Positions 56,566 through 64,000 of a DNA stretch of 64,000 nt are shown here, in pieces (the stretch's first letter is position 1; every line of letters begins with the position of its first letter). The DNA is from a virus. The position numbers were made by a program, and so were the translations under genes. The notes below the pieces were generated by a model. It had not been told where the DNA came from. It worked only from the letters and a program-made list of their open reading frames with translations, and searched no databases. Location of the stretch: the IMG/VR virus record IMGVR_UViG_3300012984_000017, positions 1 to 64,000 of that record, one strand, 5' to 3'.

Positions 56566-57242
56566 GCCTGCGCCTTTTCTTCTGTTAGGATTGCTTCCCA
56601 CCGCTTCAAAAACTCGCGGTTCGTGCGCTCGACACCCCAGAGCACGATAGGCCTCTTCAACGGGGGCGACATGAAGGACCGTTCGTGGCCCTTCGGCATG
56701 TAGTCCCTGTTCTCGGTTGCGAGGGCGATGAGATCGGCTTCCTTGATCTCCGGGTCCCACGGATATTGAATGCCCAACTTCTTGCACAGGGCTTCGTCAA
56801 CCCTGTTCTCTAGCTTGAAGAGTTCATCGTTGCCCTTCGACCGCATCCACCATTTCAGCGGGCTCGGGAAGTCCGGCATATACGCCTCCGCGCCATCGTG
56901 CAAGAGGCCTTGCTTGCGTTTCGACGGCGTCGCGTTTTTCATCTTCGCGATGATGTCGTGCACGACGCACGAGTGTTGGCCAATGGAGATGAAGCGGCCA
57001 TTGATGCGCTTGACGTGGCCGGTCCACCGCACGCGAGAGGCCAGCGCGTGCGCGATATCCCGGATGTCGTAGTCGTGATCTTCGACGCGGTCGAAGTACA
57101 TCTTGCGCGCCGAGAAAGTGCGGATGTAATACCCCTCGTCATCCATGCCCGTGCGATGATCGACTTTGCCGCCGAGACCCTTGGATGTGGCTCGGCTGAG
57201 CGGTGACGCCTCGGGAGGCGCGAGAGGGTGCCGTTTGACCAT
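56562..57242 (-). CDS. HD-domain 5'-nucleotidase-like (YfbR type), 226 aa
   Basis: HD-family blocks are visible: RINGRFISIGQHSCVVHDII, then LLHDGAEAYMPDFPSPLKWW near 112-131 (His-Asp pair), then a later DEALCKKLG and DLIALATENRD. This pattern is that of YfbR-like deoxynucleotidases or phage HD hydrolases, which feed nucleotide pools. The start ATG 57242 has AAGGA upstream, and the stop overlaps the next ATG. Confidence 0.85.
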   Translation of the reverse strand: MVKRHPLAPPEASPLSRATSKGLGGKVDHRTGMDDEGYYIRTFSARKMYFDRVEDHDYDIRDIAHALASRVRWTGHVKRINGRFISIGQHSCVVHDIIAKMKNATPSKRKQGLLHDGAEAYMPDFPSPLKWWMRSKGNDELFKLENRVDEALCKKLGIQYPWDPEIKEADLIALATENRDYMPKGHERSFMSPPLKRPIVLWGVERTNREFLKRWEAILTEEKAQA

Positions 57243-57245
57243 TGG

Positions 57246-57458
57246 TTACAGTCCTTCGAGTTTGTCGTATGCCCGTAAAATCCTGTTCGCCAACTCGTAG
57301 GCCCCGGCCGCGTCCGTGACGTAAGAACTCAGGACGCCGAACTCGTTATAGAAGCGGATGCTCATCTCTCCATCGGGGATGTTGTAGCCGATGCTGTACT
57401 CGGTTGCATCCTCGATATCCGTGATCTCGATTTCTTCCTCGGGCGTTTTCAGTGACAT
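57246..57458 (-). CDS. Hypothetical acidic protein, 70 aa
   Basis: GGGGG lies six bases before the ATG. The first 30 residues are acidic (PEEEIEITDIEDATEYSIGY), then a beta strand and a C-terminal helix (AYELANRILRAYDKL). It lies between the polymerase and the HD gene. No family is recognised. Confidence 0.65.
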   Translation of the reverse strand: MSLKTPEEEIEITDIEDATEYSIGYNIPDGEMSIRFYNEFGVLSSYVTDAAGAYELANRILRAYDKLEGL

Positions 57459-57468
57459 TCCAGTCCCC

Positions 57469-60021
57469 CTATTTTCTTAGTCTTGGTCCGACCCAACCTT
57501 CGGCTGTGATGGGCATGTTCGGTGCCCAGTCCGGCACCTCGGACATGATTGCCTCAAACTCGTGAACTTTGCAAGTGCCTTTGGCCGCTTCTGCGATCAC
57601 TTCGTCATGGATGGACAAAAGCAGATCGAACTCGGGCAACTCATCGACGCGCAGCATAGCCTCGGCGAGCAGATCACGCGACGATGCCTGATCGTAGTTC
57701 TCGACGAGCGAGCCGCCGTGCGTGCCGCAGCGCTTCCACTGCTTGGTGTAGGTATCGCGGCCCATGAACGAGAGGTGCGGCGAGATGAAGCTCTCCGGCG
57801 GATCAGGCAGAAGTGTTTTGTTCTGCTTGGCGGCCATCTTCTCGGCGTGCCAGCGGACACGATGCTGGGCGACGCTCTTCTTCGCCGGGAAGTTGACAGT
57901 CGTCGGCCGACCGCGAGCATTGAGCGCGGCGAAGCGATAGGTGACACGCATGTTGACGCGCGGGTAGAGATACGCGAGCAGACGGCCCGAGGGCAGGCGG
58001 CAATGCAGGAAGTTGCCGTCAGCGCTCATGAAGTAGGAGACGGCCCCGATACCGAACTCATCACCGCCGCAATAGTGCTCGCCGCCTTCGAGGACAGCCG
58101 CGATAGCCGCCTTCTCGGTCGCGCGCCAGAGCGCCGGGACCTCGGGGTACTTGTCTTTGCGATAGACGCGGACCACCATCTGACAGAACTCATCGTCGAG
58201 CCAGATGCCTTCATCCATGTAGACGGTCGCTTGGAATTTCTCCCAGCCCATCGCGTAGCCCAGCCCGAGGATGGCTTTCTTGCCGAGGTTACGCTCCGAC
58301 TTGTCGGCTTTCGTGATGGTGCGACCATAGATGGCGGATGCCATGTCGCAGTAAATATCTTTGCCCGGAACGAACATCGCGAGCATGTCAGCACAGCCCG
58401 ACAGCCACGCGAGCTTGCGAGCTTCGATGGCGTTGAAGTCGGCCGCGTAGAGTTCTTTGCCCGGGCTCGCGATCAGCGCGCCGCGACAGGCTTTGGCCAG
58501 AGCAACCATGGGCTCGCCCCACTGGAGCGTGACGAGTTCGCGGTCGAGCGACATGATATCGCGCCACGCGTCGCCCATCTCGTCGAGCCCATCCGAAGTG
58601 AGGCCCTTGTATCCCGCGCCGTAGCCGCGAACGAAGTTGTGGGGCTGCACGCCCTTGCCGGACCACCGTCCAGTGCGGTCGGCTCCGTTGTAGAGCATGA
58701 TATCGTGCAGGCGTCCGTCCGGGCAGACCGACTGCACCATGCGCTTGTACTTGGCGACCGACGAGCGGTTCACCTCCATGCATATGCGCAGCGCCCGGTT
58801 GACCCGCGCGCCTTCCTCGCCGAGAGCGTCCCACGCCTCTTTCATGCGATCTTCGGCCGCCTCGAAGGCCTCGTCGCCAGCCTTGGTCGGGACGCCGTCG
58901 AGCGCGAATGAAAGCGTGTCAGCCTTTGTGTTCTCAAGCGGGTCACGACCGAGTTCTACGAGCCGCCCGTTCGCCCATTTAAGCAGGACGGCACGTTGGG
59001 AGCCCTTCTCGACAACGCCTCCAGTGATGTCTTTTAGCTCGCCGTTGAGCCTGTCGGTTTCTTTCGCGGCCATGTCGAGCGCGACGCGGGCCGCCTTCTT
59101 GTCGAGCTTGATGCCCCGGAGGTTCATCCGGAAGTCCATCAGCCAGTATCGACGCTCTTGCTCGGACATCTCCGGGCAAAAGTTGGACAGGCCGCGCTCG
59201 GCGATCACGTCGCCCTTGCAATAGGCCCAGTTTTTGCGGTGCTCTTCTTCCTCTTCGCAGAACTCGATTGGGCTCTTGCTGGAAACCTGTTTGACGCCGG
59301 TCAGCTTGATCGGTTTGGGCGGCTTTTCGGTCCAGCGATAGAGACCGTCTTCGACGAATGTCAGGACGCCAGTCTTGACCGCGCGATGAAAGTCATTCCG
59401 GACCGCCTCGCGGATTGCGACCGGCGCGCTGTCTCCGTATTCGTCAGCTACTTCATCCGCGATGCCGTAGACAGTTTGCTCAGTGACGTACTCGCCGGGC
59501 TCCCAGAGTTCGTTCATCTGGGACCGCATCACTTCGCGGAACGTATCGCCGGGCACTTCAATAACAGCCCGCCGAGGCATTGGCTTCGACAGCTTGTTGA
59601 TCAGGCGCTTGCCGTCCGCTATCTTGTGATCAGGCAGGCCGACCGCGCGAATGGCGTCCTCCAGTCCCCGGGGCAGAGACAGACATGAGGCCTTCGCCGC
59701 CGAACAGTGCATCTGATCGACTGTCAACTCCACGTCGAACTCAGGAAACTCCCGGCGAAGTGTTTCATTCCAGATATTGAACTCGAAACCCGCGTTGTGG
59801 GCCTCGACCTTCTCGCCACTCCTAATGCGTTCGATGAGCCGGTCAGGGCGTGGGCTCTTCTTAATCCATGGATGATCGCGGTGCCAGAGATGGACCTCGT
59901 CCTCTTGATCGAACGTCCACGCCAAGCAGAGAGCTTGCGTGCTCGTATCGAGCGCATAGCGTCGCTGTCCCCACTTGATGAGGTCGGCGGCGCTACGGGT
60001 TTCGAAGTCCAGAGTGATCAT
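57469..60021 (-). CDS. Family A DNA polymerase with 3'-5' exonuclease domain, 850 aa
   Basis: The exonuclease domain opens the protein, with ITLDFETRSAADL (Exo I) at residues 2-14. Polymerase motif A appears as AADFNAIEARKLAW near 527, motif B as KKAILGLGYAMGW near 580, and motif C as SIHDEVIAEA near 803. This is the compact phage family A type. ATG 60021 overlaps the preceding stop. It would replicate the phage DNA with the ssDNA-binding protein and helicase encoded nearby; no primase lies in view. Confidence 0.95.
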   Translation of the reverse strand: MITLDFETRSAADLIKWGQRRYALDTSTQALCLAWTFDQEDEVHLWHRDHPWIKKSPRPDRLIERIRSGEKVEAHNAGFEFNIWNETLRREFPEFDVELTVDQMHCSAAKASCLSLPRGLEDAIRAVGLPDHKIADGKRLINKLSKPMPRRAVIEVPGDTFREVMRSQMNELWEPGEYVTEQTVYGIADEVADEYGDSAPVAIREAVRNDFHRAVKTGVLTFVEDGLYRWTEKPPKPIKLTGVKQVSSKSPIEFCEEEEEHRKNWAYCKGDVIAERGLSNFCPEMSEQERRYWLMDFRMNLRGIKLDKKAARVALDMAAKETDRLNGELKDITGGVVEKGSQRAVLLKWANGRLVELGRDPLENTKADTLSFALDGVPTKAGDEAFEAAEDRMKEAWDALGEEGARVNRALRICMEVNRSSVAKYKRMVQSVCPDGRLHDIMLYNGADRTGRWSGKGVQPHNFVRGYGAGYKGLTSDGLDEMGDAWRDIMSLDRELVTLQWGEPMVALAKACRGALIASPGKELYAADFNAIEARKLAWLSGCADMLAMFVPGKDIYCDMASAIYGRTITKADKSERNLGKKAILGLGYAMGWEKFQATVYMDEGIWLDDEFCQMVVRVYRKDKYPEVPALWRATEKAAIAAVLEGGEHYCGGDEFGIGAVSYFMSADGNFLHCRLPSGRLLAYLYPRVNMRVTYRFAALNARGRPTTVNFPAKKSVAQHRVRWHAEKMAAKQNKTLLPDPPESFISPHLSFMGRDTYTKQWKRCGTHGGSLVENYDQASSRDLLAEAMLRVDELPEFDLLLSIHDEVIAEAAKGTCKVHEFEAIMSEVPDWAPNMPITAEGWVGPRLRK

Positions 60022-60296
60022 GCGAGATTGGGCCGACGATCTTCGACCGTGGTGCGCGTGACCGTGCGCTCGATAGCGCCAGCGATGCGCTGATCCTGTA
60101 CTCGCACGACGCGCAGCGTCGGTGCCAGAAATTCCTTGAGCGCCTTCGAGAGGCACTCGCGGGCGTCGCGAACATTCTTGACGGCGATGTGCCGTTCGTG
60201 TTCGGAGCACGCGGGGTTGGTAGCGATGACCTCGGCGAGCACGAGAGCCTCGATGCTCTCTGTGACAAGCTCAATCTTCGTTTCGGTTGGGGACAT
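60018..60296 (-). CDS. Hypothetical protein, 92 aa
   Basis: It starts at ATG 60296 with AAAGG upstream; a longer frame was trimmed. Helical: ELVTESIEALVLAEVIATNP, then HIAVKNVRDARECLSKALKE. It is coupled to the polymerase gene by ATGA. It may be a polymerase-associated protein; family unknown. Confidence 0.65.
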   Translation of the reverse strand: MSPTETKIELVTESIEALVLAEVIATNPACSEHERHIAVKNVRDARECLSKALKEFLAPTLRVVRVQDQRIAGAIERTVTRTTVEDRRPNLA

Positions 60297-60329
60297 TGAA
60301 GGACCTTTCCAGAGGGGACAGAATGCCAT

Positions 60330-60358
60330 GACAAAGCACTGTCTCAAAAGGCTGTCAA
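60330..60358 (-). promoter_or_regulatory. Candidate promoter upstream of the polymerase pair
   Basis: TTGACA, 17 bases and TTTGTC on the - strand, about 34 bases before ATG 60296. The -10 is weak, so confidence is limited. Confidence 0.4.
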
Positions 60359-60363
60359 TATGG

Positions 60364-60400
60364 TTGGGGCGCGAAATCGGTGAACCGAAATCGCGCCCCT
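60364..60400 (-). repeat. Long hairpin after the ssDNA-binding protein gene
   Basis: Fifteen-base arms (starting GGGGCGCGA on one side) pair with two mismatches around a four-base loop. There is no T-run on either strand. It may be a rho-dependent or protective 3' structure. Confidence 0.5.
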
Positions 60401-60463
60401 AATAGTCTCCCGGCTGTGTCATCAGCGCGGATACGGCTTGCCGTTACGGGACTGTGCCCGAGA

Positions 60464-61090
60464 CTAGCCCAGATCGTCGTCACCGCCGAGATCGTCGTCA
60501 TCCGAGCCGAAACCTTCGGCCGGATCATCGCCGAAATCGTCCTCGGCCGAGGTGAAGCCTTCGAAGCTCTCGTCGTCGCCGAGCTTCTGAATATTGCCCA
60601 GACCGATGGCCAGACCCTTGCCGATGTTGTTGAAGGCGTAGGGGTTGACCGAGGCGCGAGCCCAGCAACCGGCGTAGAACTCTTCCGAGTTCTCGGCCGT
60701 GATGGCGTTGCCCGACACGTCGAGGATTTGCGGGCGACGCTTCGAGTTGGCCATGGAGAAGAACACCATGTCCGGATCACCGTAGCCCTGATAGTCCTTC
60801 TCGTTCCCCTTGTGGAAGGGGATTTTGAAAGACCGATCTTCCTTCATGGTCTTGATGTCCTTCTTGAAGAACTCGACGCAAACCTCGCCGAGTTTCTTCT
60901 TGATGGCATCCCACTTGGCCTTGTCGGCGTCGGTGAATTGCTTCGGATAGAACAGGCCGACGAGCGAGAACCGAGGGGTCCCGTTGTTGTAGCTGGCCTT
61001 CTCGAAGACTTGGGGAAAGCTGACGCGGAACTTCGGGGTCAGCAAGCGGGAGCCCTTTTTGCCGGGCGTAGCTGTAGCGGCGTTTGCCAT
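60464..61090 (-). CDS. ssDNA-binding protein (gp2.5/DUF2815 type), 208 aa
   Basis: The OB-fold family text RLLTPKFRVSFPQVFEKASY, then TPRFSLVGLFYP and DRSFKIPFHKGNEKDYQGYG, matches the DUF2815 family related to T7 gp2.5. The last 20 residues are very acidic (DDDDLGGDDDLG), a typical partner-binding tail. ATG 61090 has AAGGA seven bases upstream; the longer start at 61138 is less likely. It lies in a replication block with a strong promoter. Confidence 0.9.
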   Translation of the reverse strand: MANAATATPGKKGSRLLTPKFRVSFPQVFEKASYNNGTPRFSLVGLFYPKQFTDADKAKWDAIKKKLGEVCVEFFKKDIKTMKEDRSFKIPFHKGNEKDYQGYGDPDMVFFSMANSKRRPQILDVSGNAITAENSEEFYAGCWARASVNPYAFNNIGKGLAIGLGNIQKLGDDESFEGFTSAEDDFGDDPAEGFGSDDDDLGGDDDLG

Positions 61091-61144
61091 GATGTCCATC
61101 CTTTCGATTTGATGTGATGTGATAATCGGACTTGGCAATTGCGG

Positions 61145-61173
61145 CTTTTAACGAAGTGTTAACCGTATGTCAA
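61145..61173 (-). promoter_or_regulatory. Candidate promoter of the ssDNA-binding protein gene
   Basis: TTGACA, 17 bases and TAAAAG, 55 bases before ATG 61090. The spacer and -10 contain the complete CtrA-type box at 61148-61163. Confidence 0.65.
61148..61163 (-). promoter_or_regulatory. CtrA-type box TTAA-N7-TTAAC within the promoter
   Basis: TTAACGAAGTGTTAAC has both half-sites with exactly seven bases between. It overlaps the -10 and spacer, where binding would tend to repress; at 50604 and 52303 the boxes are upstream, where binding would tend to activate. Confidence 0.6.
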
Positions 61174-61790
61174 GCGATAAGTTGATGCCAGACGAAAAAT
61201 GTTGCAGCCCCGAGCATCGCTCCGGGGACCACGTCCACGACGTAATGCTGCTTGGTCTTGAGCGCGGAGATCGCGATCAGCAACGGGAACGCCGCACAGA
61301 TGATCCCCATGGTCGGCCAGTTGCGGCCGATGGTCAGATCAACCATCATGGCGACGCTCACGTGCATGCTGGGCAGACTGTTGCGGAGCTTGTCGTAGCT
61401 CCAGACCATGTCGAGCATACGCATCGAGCGGGGCTTGGAGCCGCGCGCCTCGTGCACGTGCGATGCATCGCGCCACGTCGCTGGAATGGCGACCGGCCAG
61501 AGGACGAAGAACGTCACCTGTATGGCGAGCAGCGAGAGAAAACAGCCGACCGTGTAGGCGTACTCGGCCCACGTCGGCACAGATAGCGCGGCGAGCAGGA
61601 TCATCGGGTAGTAGAGCCCGGAATAAATCCAGACCCAGCGCGGATCAAAGTTGATCTTCTGATCCCACTTCGTCTCGAAGTATCGGGCATCGAAAAACGT
61701 CTGGCGTTGCGCCCAGAAGTAAAACTGATATCCCCCGACAATCATGACGACAGTGATCCAAAGCTCCAGAACACGGTCGAGCAACGTCAT
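61170..61790 (-). CDS. PAP2-family membrane phosphatase, 206 aa
   Basis: Several membrane helices are seen: LELWITVVMIVGGYQFYFW near 8-28, YPMILLAALSVP, FLSLLAIQVTFFVLW, ICAAFPLLIAISAL. The acid phosphatase motifs appear as LRNSLPSMHVS near 135-143 and KTKQHYVVDVVPG near 176-188 (catalytic His). It resembles PAP2_3 (IPC synthase-like) lipid phosphatases. It may alter host membrane or undecaprenyl lipids. ATG 61790 overlaps the previous stop. Confidence 0.85.
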   Translation of the reverse strand: MTLLDRVLELWITVVMIVGGYQFYFWAQRQTFFDARYFETKWDQKINFDPRWVWIYSGLYYPMILLAALSVPTWAEYAYTVGCFLSLLAIQVTFFVLWPVAIPATWRDASHVHEARGSKPRSMRMLDMVWSYDKLRNSLPSMHVSVAMMVDLTIGRNWPTMGIICAAFPLLIAISALKTKQHYVVDVVPGAMLGAATFFVWHQLIA

Positions 61791-61939
61791 TTCAATTCCC
61801 CCTTGGCAATGGCTTCCGCGCGGAGACGAAGGATGATCTCGTCCACCCTCGGACCGGCTGGGTTTTTGATCCACTCCTGCCCGGCCTTCACGATGATCGC
61901 CATCTCAACACGACGACGCGCGCAACTTTCACAAGTCAT
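61787..61939 (-). CDS. Very small Cys-containing protein, 50 aa
   Basis: A CESC pair at residues 3-6, then a helical body (MAIIVKAGQEWIKNPA, VDEIILRLRAEAIAKGE). AGGGGGAT, at the end of the upstream gene, serves as its binding site. Too short for a family call; its stop overlaps the PAP2 start. Confidence 0.6.
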   Translation of the reverse strand: MTCESCARRRVEMAIIVKAGQEWIKNPAGPRVDEIILRLRAEAIAKGELK

Positions 61940-61941
61940 TT

Positions 61942-62667
61942 TTATCCCCCTTGAGGATGCCGAATGAGGCAATAGATCGTGCCAACTTCGGCCGCGTGAA
62001 CCGTCATGAAAAGCCAACTGACATCGGTCGGGTTGCCGAGGTCGTCTTCCCACGGATTGACGAGTTCTCTCGGCACGATGACCTCGGTGCCGTTGGCGAT
62101 GTACTCGCGGGTCGTGCCGTCCGGATACTTCATGGCCGAGCCGTCGCCGATCTTCGCTGTCCACGAGCCGTCCGGGTTCGGCCAGTAGTCCTCGACCGGA
62201 TAGCCGTCACCCTTGCCGCAGCACGAGCCGGGCGTATTCGGACGCGGGAGGCTCTCCATCCACTTCACGGTCGCGTTGTTCGGGTTGAAGCCGTGATCCA
62301 TCGCCGGAGCCGAGCGCGGCCACATCATATACATGACGAGCGCGATGACGAGCGCGCAGCCGAACAGGACCCGCGCTACGGGATGTTTCGAAGGTGCCGG
62401 TCCGTCATACGTTTCCCGGAGCGCCGCATGCGGATGTCCACGATCACGACCATCAGGACAACACGGATACTCGCATTTAACATAGCGCCAGCTATCACCA
62501 CGACAAATCGGGCAACGATACGGCGGACTATTGAGGGCTTCGAGCATGTCGGCTCCATAGTGTTCATATGCCTCCCGGGAGATGCGGTACTCGCCGCACG
62601 AGAGCAGGACCGGGACACTGTCCTTGGGCGGCTCGGGATATGCCGGGCCGTGCTCGTCATGCCCCAT
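61942..62667 (-). CDS. Zinc-ribbon, single-pass membrane protein with periplasmic domain, 241 aa
   Basis: The start is ATG 62667. Residues 52-70 hold five cysteines (RCPICRGDSWRYVKCEYPCC), a zinc ribbon on the cytoplasmic side. A membrane helix lies near 98-116. The C-terminal 120 residues start with SCCGKGDGYPVEDYW, a CCGKGD motif I associate with small secreted proteins of rhizobia. Function unknown; the layout suggests a sensor or envelope modifier. It overlaps the next gene's stop. Confidence 0.7.
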   Translation of the reverse strand: MGHDEHGPAYPEPPKDSVPVLLSCGEYRISREAYEHYGADMLEALNSPPYRCPICRGDSWRYVKCEYPCCPDGRDRGHPHAALRETYDGPAPSKHPVARVLFGCALVIALVMYMMWPRSAPAMDHGFNPNNATVKWMESLPRPNTPGSCCGKGDGYPVEDYWPNPDGSWTAKIGDGSAMKYPDGTTREYIANGTEVIVPRELVNPWEDDLGNPTDVSWLFMTVHAAEVGTIYCLIRHPQGG

Positions 62668-63004
62668 GGCTGTCGTCTCCATGGGCGTGCTCGTTGATCG
62701 TGATCGCTCGGTCGAGCGATGCCTGATCGTTTTCGAGGATACCGCCGACAGGCTCGACCACGCACATGCCGACGACCGGCTGATCAAGCGCACAGATCGC
62801 AAGCTCGATGACGCCGCCACGATTGAGCAGCGCGAGGTCCTCGACGCTGGGCTTCCACGCGCTCACGCATTCAATGCGGCCTTGCGGTCCGGACATCTGC
62901 TTGCGCACTTGGAGATCGCCGCAGGACGCGCCCTGCTCTTCGTCGTTCCAGTTTTCCGGCTTCTGGAAATTGTACTGGGCTCCGCGTGTCGTGGTCGGTT
63001 GCAT
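62657..63004 (-). CDS. Hypothetical protein, 115 aa
   Basis: AGAGGAAG precedes the ATG. The text NWNDEEQGASCGDLQVRKQM, then VEDLALLNRGGVIELAICAL, suggests a small beta-rich fold. No family is recognised. It lies just after tRNA-Asn on the same strand. Confidence 0.65.
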   Translation of the reverse strand: MQPTTTRGAQYNFQKPENWNDEEQGASCGDLQVRKQMSGPQGRIECVSAWKPSVEDLALLNRGGVIELAICALDQPVVGMCVVEPVGGILENDQASLDRAITINEHAHGDDSHGA

Positions 63005-63023
63005 GATGGCTTCCTCTTGAATT

Positions 63024-63098
63024 TGGCTCGGGGAGTAGGGCTCGAACCTACGATCACGGATTAACAGTCCGCCGCCTTACCAGCTTGGCTATCCCCAA
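63024..63098 (-). tRNA. tRNA-Asn (GTT), overlapping a coding 3' end
   Basis: Acceptor TTGGGGA/TCCCCGA with one G-U pair, anticodon loop CTGTTAA giving GTT, T arm GTAGG-TTCGAGC-CCTAC, discriminator G and encoded CCA. The last 12 codons of the 63285 gene run through the 5' half, and its stop codon TAA lies in the anticodon loop. Confidence 0.9.
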
Positions 63099-63285
63099 AG
63101 AGTTGGGCGTCATACCACGCTTGCACTAGCGGCGTCAAGACTTCGTCGGGCTCACACTCGCATGTTTGCGAGTATGTTTGAAGGTCGAGCACGATCTCGG
63201 CGACAGTGCACCGCGCCATGTCGGTGAAGAAACCATTCCCCTGAGCGTTCGCGAGATCGCGGTCAATGTCAGCTTGCGTGATCAT
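63061..63285 (-). CDS. Hypothetical protein, 74 aa, ending inside tRNA-Asn
   Basis: ATG overlaps the nuclease stop (ATGA). The body is helical: ITQADIDRDLANAQGNGFFT, then MARCTVAEIVLDLQTYSQTC. Its last 12 residues (GDSQAGKAADC) are encoded by the tRNA 5' half, and the stop is in the tRNA anticodon loop. Translation and tRNA processing would compete for the same transcript. Confidence 0.7.
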   Translation of the reverse strand: MITQADIDRDLANAQGNGFFTDMARCTVAEIVLDLQTYSQTCECEPDEVLTPLVQAWYDAQLFGDSQAGKAADC

Positions 63286-64000
63286 GAGAAGTCATCCCCA
63301 TCATCCTCGTCAGTCATGAACTCGTTGGCCGCGTCGTCAAGCGCGCTCGCGGCCTCACGCGGATCATACGACGGTGCGATGGCGAGCGCGCCGTTGGGCA
63401 TGAACGCCAATTCACTGACGGCGGCCTTGACCGCCTTCCGCTGTTCCTTGCCGACGCCGAGCTTCTCGATTTGCGCAGGCGTCTTGAGCTTGGGCTCGAC
63501 GAGCAGATCGGCCTCGGCCAGACCGAGTTCGTCGATCAGCTTTTCCTTGACGGCGGCTTCGCTCATCCACCGCCGTTTCGAACGACCGCGCACGAGTTTC
63601 CAGCCGGGCACCTCGTTGCCGTTCTCAAGCTCGCGTTGGATGTCGGCCTTGATGTTGCCAATCCACGCTTCGATCACGGGAACCCATTCCATCTTGTGCG
63701 CGAGGTCGGCGGTCGTGACCGGCGTCGGGAGCATCGCGGGCGGCTCTTCCTCGGCGAAGTCGATGCCAGCCTCTTCGAGCAGCATCGCGTCATAGGCCTT
63801 GCACCGCGTCTTGGCCGGACACCAAAGGCACCAATCGCCAGCGCGCAGCGGCGCATCCGGGAGCGACGTTGCCTCGGCCGCTTGCTTCATCTGGATTTCG
63901 TAGAGCTTCAACTCATCAGCGGTGAAGCGTTCCGAGCGGATCAGGCCCTCGGCGTGCGGCGCGTTCGGTTGCGAGATCGTCACCGTGACACCCTCGGCGT
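63282..64000 (-). CDS. PDDEXK nuclease (DUF2800/Cas4-RecB-like), 5' end outside the window
   Basis: The frame is open to the window edge. The visible C-terminal part contains TISQPNAPHAEGLIRSERFT, then DWCLWCPAKTRCKAYD with three cysteines of the type that ligate an Fe-S cluster in Cas4/AddB/RecB-like nucleases. The metal-binding part lies outside the window or upstream in this segment. It fits DUF2800 phage exonucleases acting with the recombination and replication genes. Confidence 0.8.
   Translation of the reverse strand, partial: AEGVTVTISQPNAPHAEGLIRSERFTADELKLYEIQMKQAAEATSLPDAPLRAGDWCLWCPAKTRCKAYDAMLLEEAGIDFAEEEPPAMLPTPVTTADLAHKMEWVPVIEAWIGNIKADIQRELENGNEVPGWKLVRGRSKRRWMSEAAVKEKLIDELGLAEADLLVEPKLKTPAQIEKLGVGKEQRKAVKAAVSELAFMPNGALAIAPSYDPREAASALDDAANEFMTDEDDGDDFS

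Overview
The window is most of a GC-rich, tailed (siphovirus-like) bacteriophage genome. A head-packaging set, a tail tube protein and a long tape measure protein are present, with no sheath gene. The host is most likely an alphaproteobacterium. Three intergenic sites match the CtrA cell-cycle regulator consensus TTAA-N7-TTAA. Promoters have the RpoD form TTGnnn-N17-TAnnnn, and several hypothetical families resemble proteins from rhizobial and related phages. No integrase, repressor, phage RNA polymerase, primase or CRISPR array is visible.

The genome has two convergent arms meeting at a terminator near 39378-39414. Rightward (+) arm: 1-3133 holds small genes, four of which begin with the same peptide tag (MKDALGHGSN-type). 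3250-5635 encodes the terminase subunits. 5705-9878 holds the portal, a protein with an HDxxGH motif, a MuF-like fragment and a scaffold. 9955-13236 holds small capsid-region proteins and a 700-residue fibre-like protein. The major capsid protein is at 13462-14559. 14635-18039 holds a tandem-repeat protein and connectors. 18051-22506 holds the tail tube, tail chaperones with a probable -1 frameshift, and the tape measure. 22508-29826 holds the tail tip and fibres. 29832-36150 is a nucleotide-sugar and glycosyltransferase cassette (Gmd-like, Fcl-like and five transferase-like genes). 36242-39276 is a lysis and membrane cassette (GH108 endolysin, holin candidates, small membrane proteins).

Leftward (-) arm, from the right edge: a PDDEXK nuclease cut by the window end, tRNA-Asn, a membrane phosphatase (PAP2), a gp2.5-like ssDNA-binding protein, a family A DNA polymerase with exonuclease domain, an HD nucleotidase, a SNF2-like helicase, several small unknowns, an AAA+ ATPase with neighbours, the RNA ligase RtcB followed by a six-tRNA cluster, a dATP/dGTP pyrophosphohydrolase-like protein, a VRR-NUC-type nuclease, a metallophosphatase, a GNAT acetyltransferase and a zinc metalloprotease. 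Many have their own promoter.

The points most worth a second look are: (i) a composite promoter in the leftward arm in which TTAACCAT or a full CtrA box lies a fixed 18-19 nt upstream of the -35; (ii) the shared N-terminal tag in four adjacent small proteins; (iii) tRNAs with single-base bulges or C33 beside RtcB; (iv) the sugar cassette, whose Fcl-like enzyme lacks the usual catalytic cysteine; (v) a free-standing copy of the scaffold C-terminal motif; (vi) perfect palindromes just upstream of the small terminase. All function calls rest on reading motifs by eye; no database search was possible.
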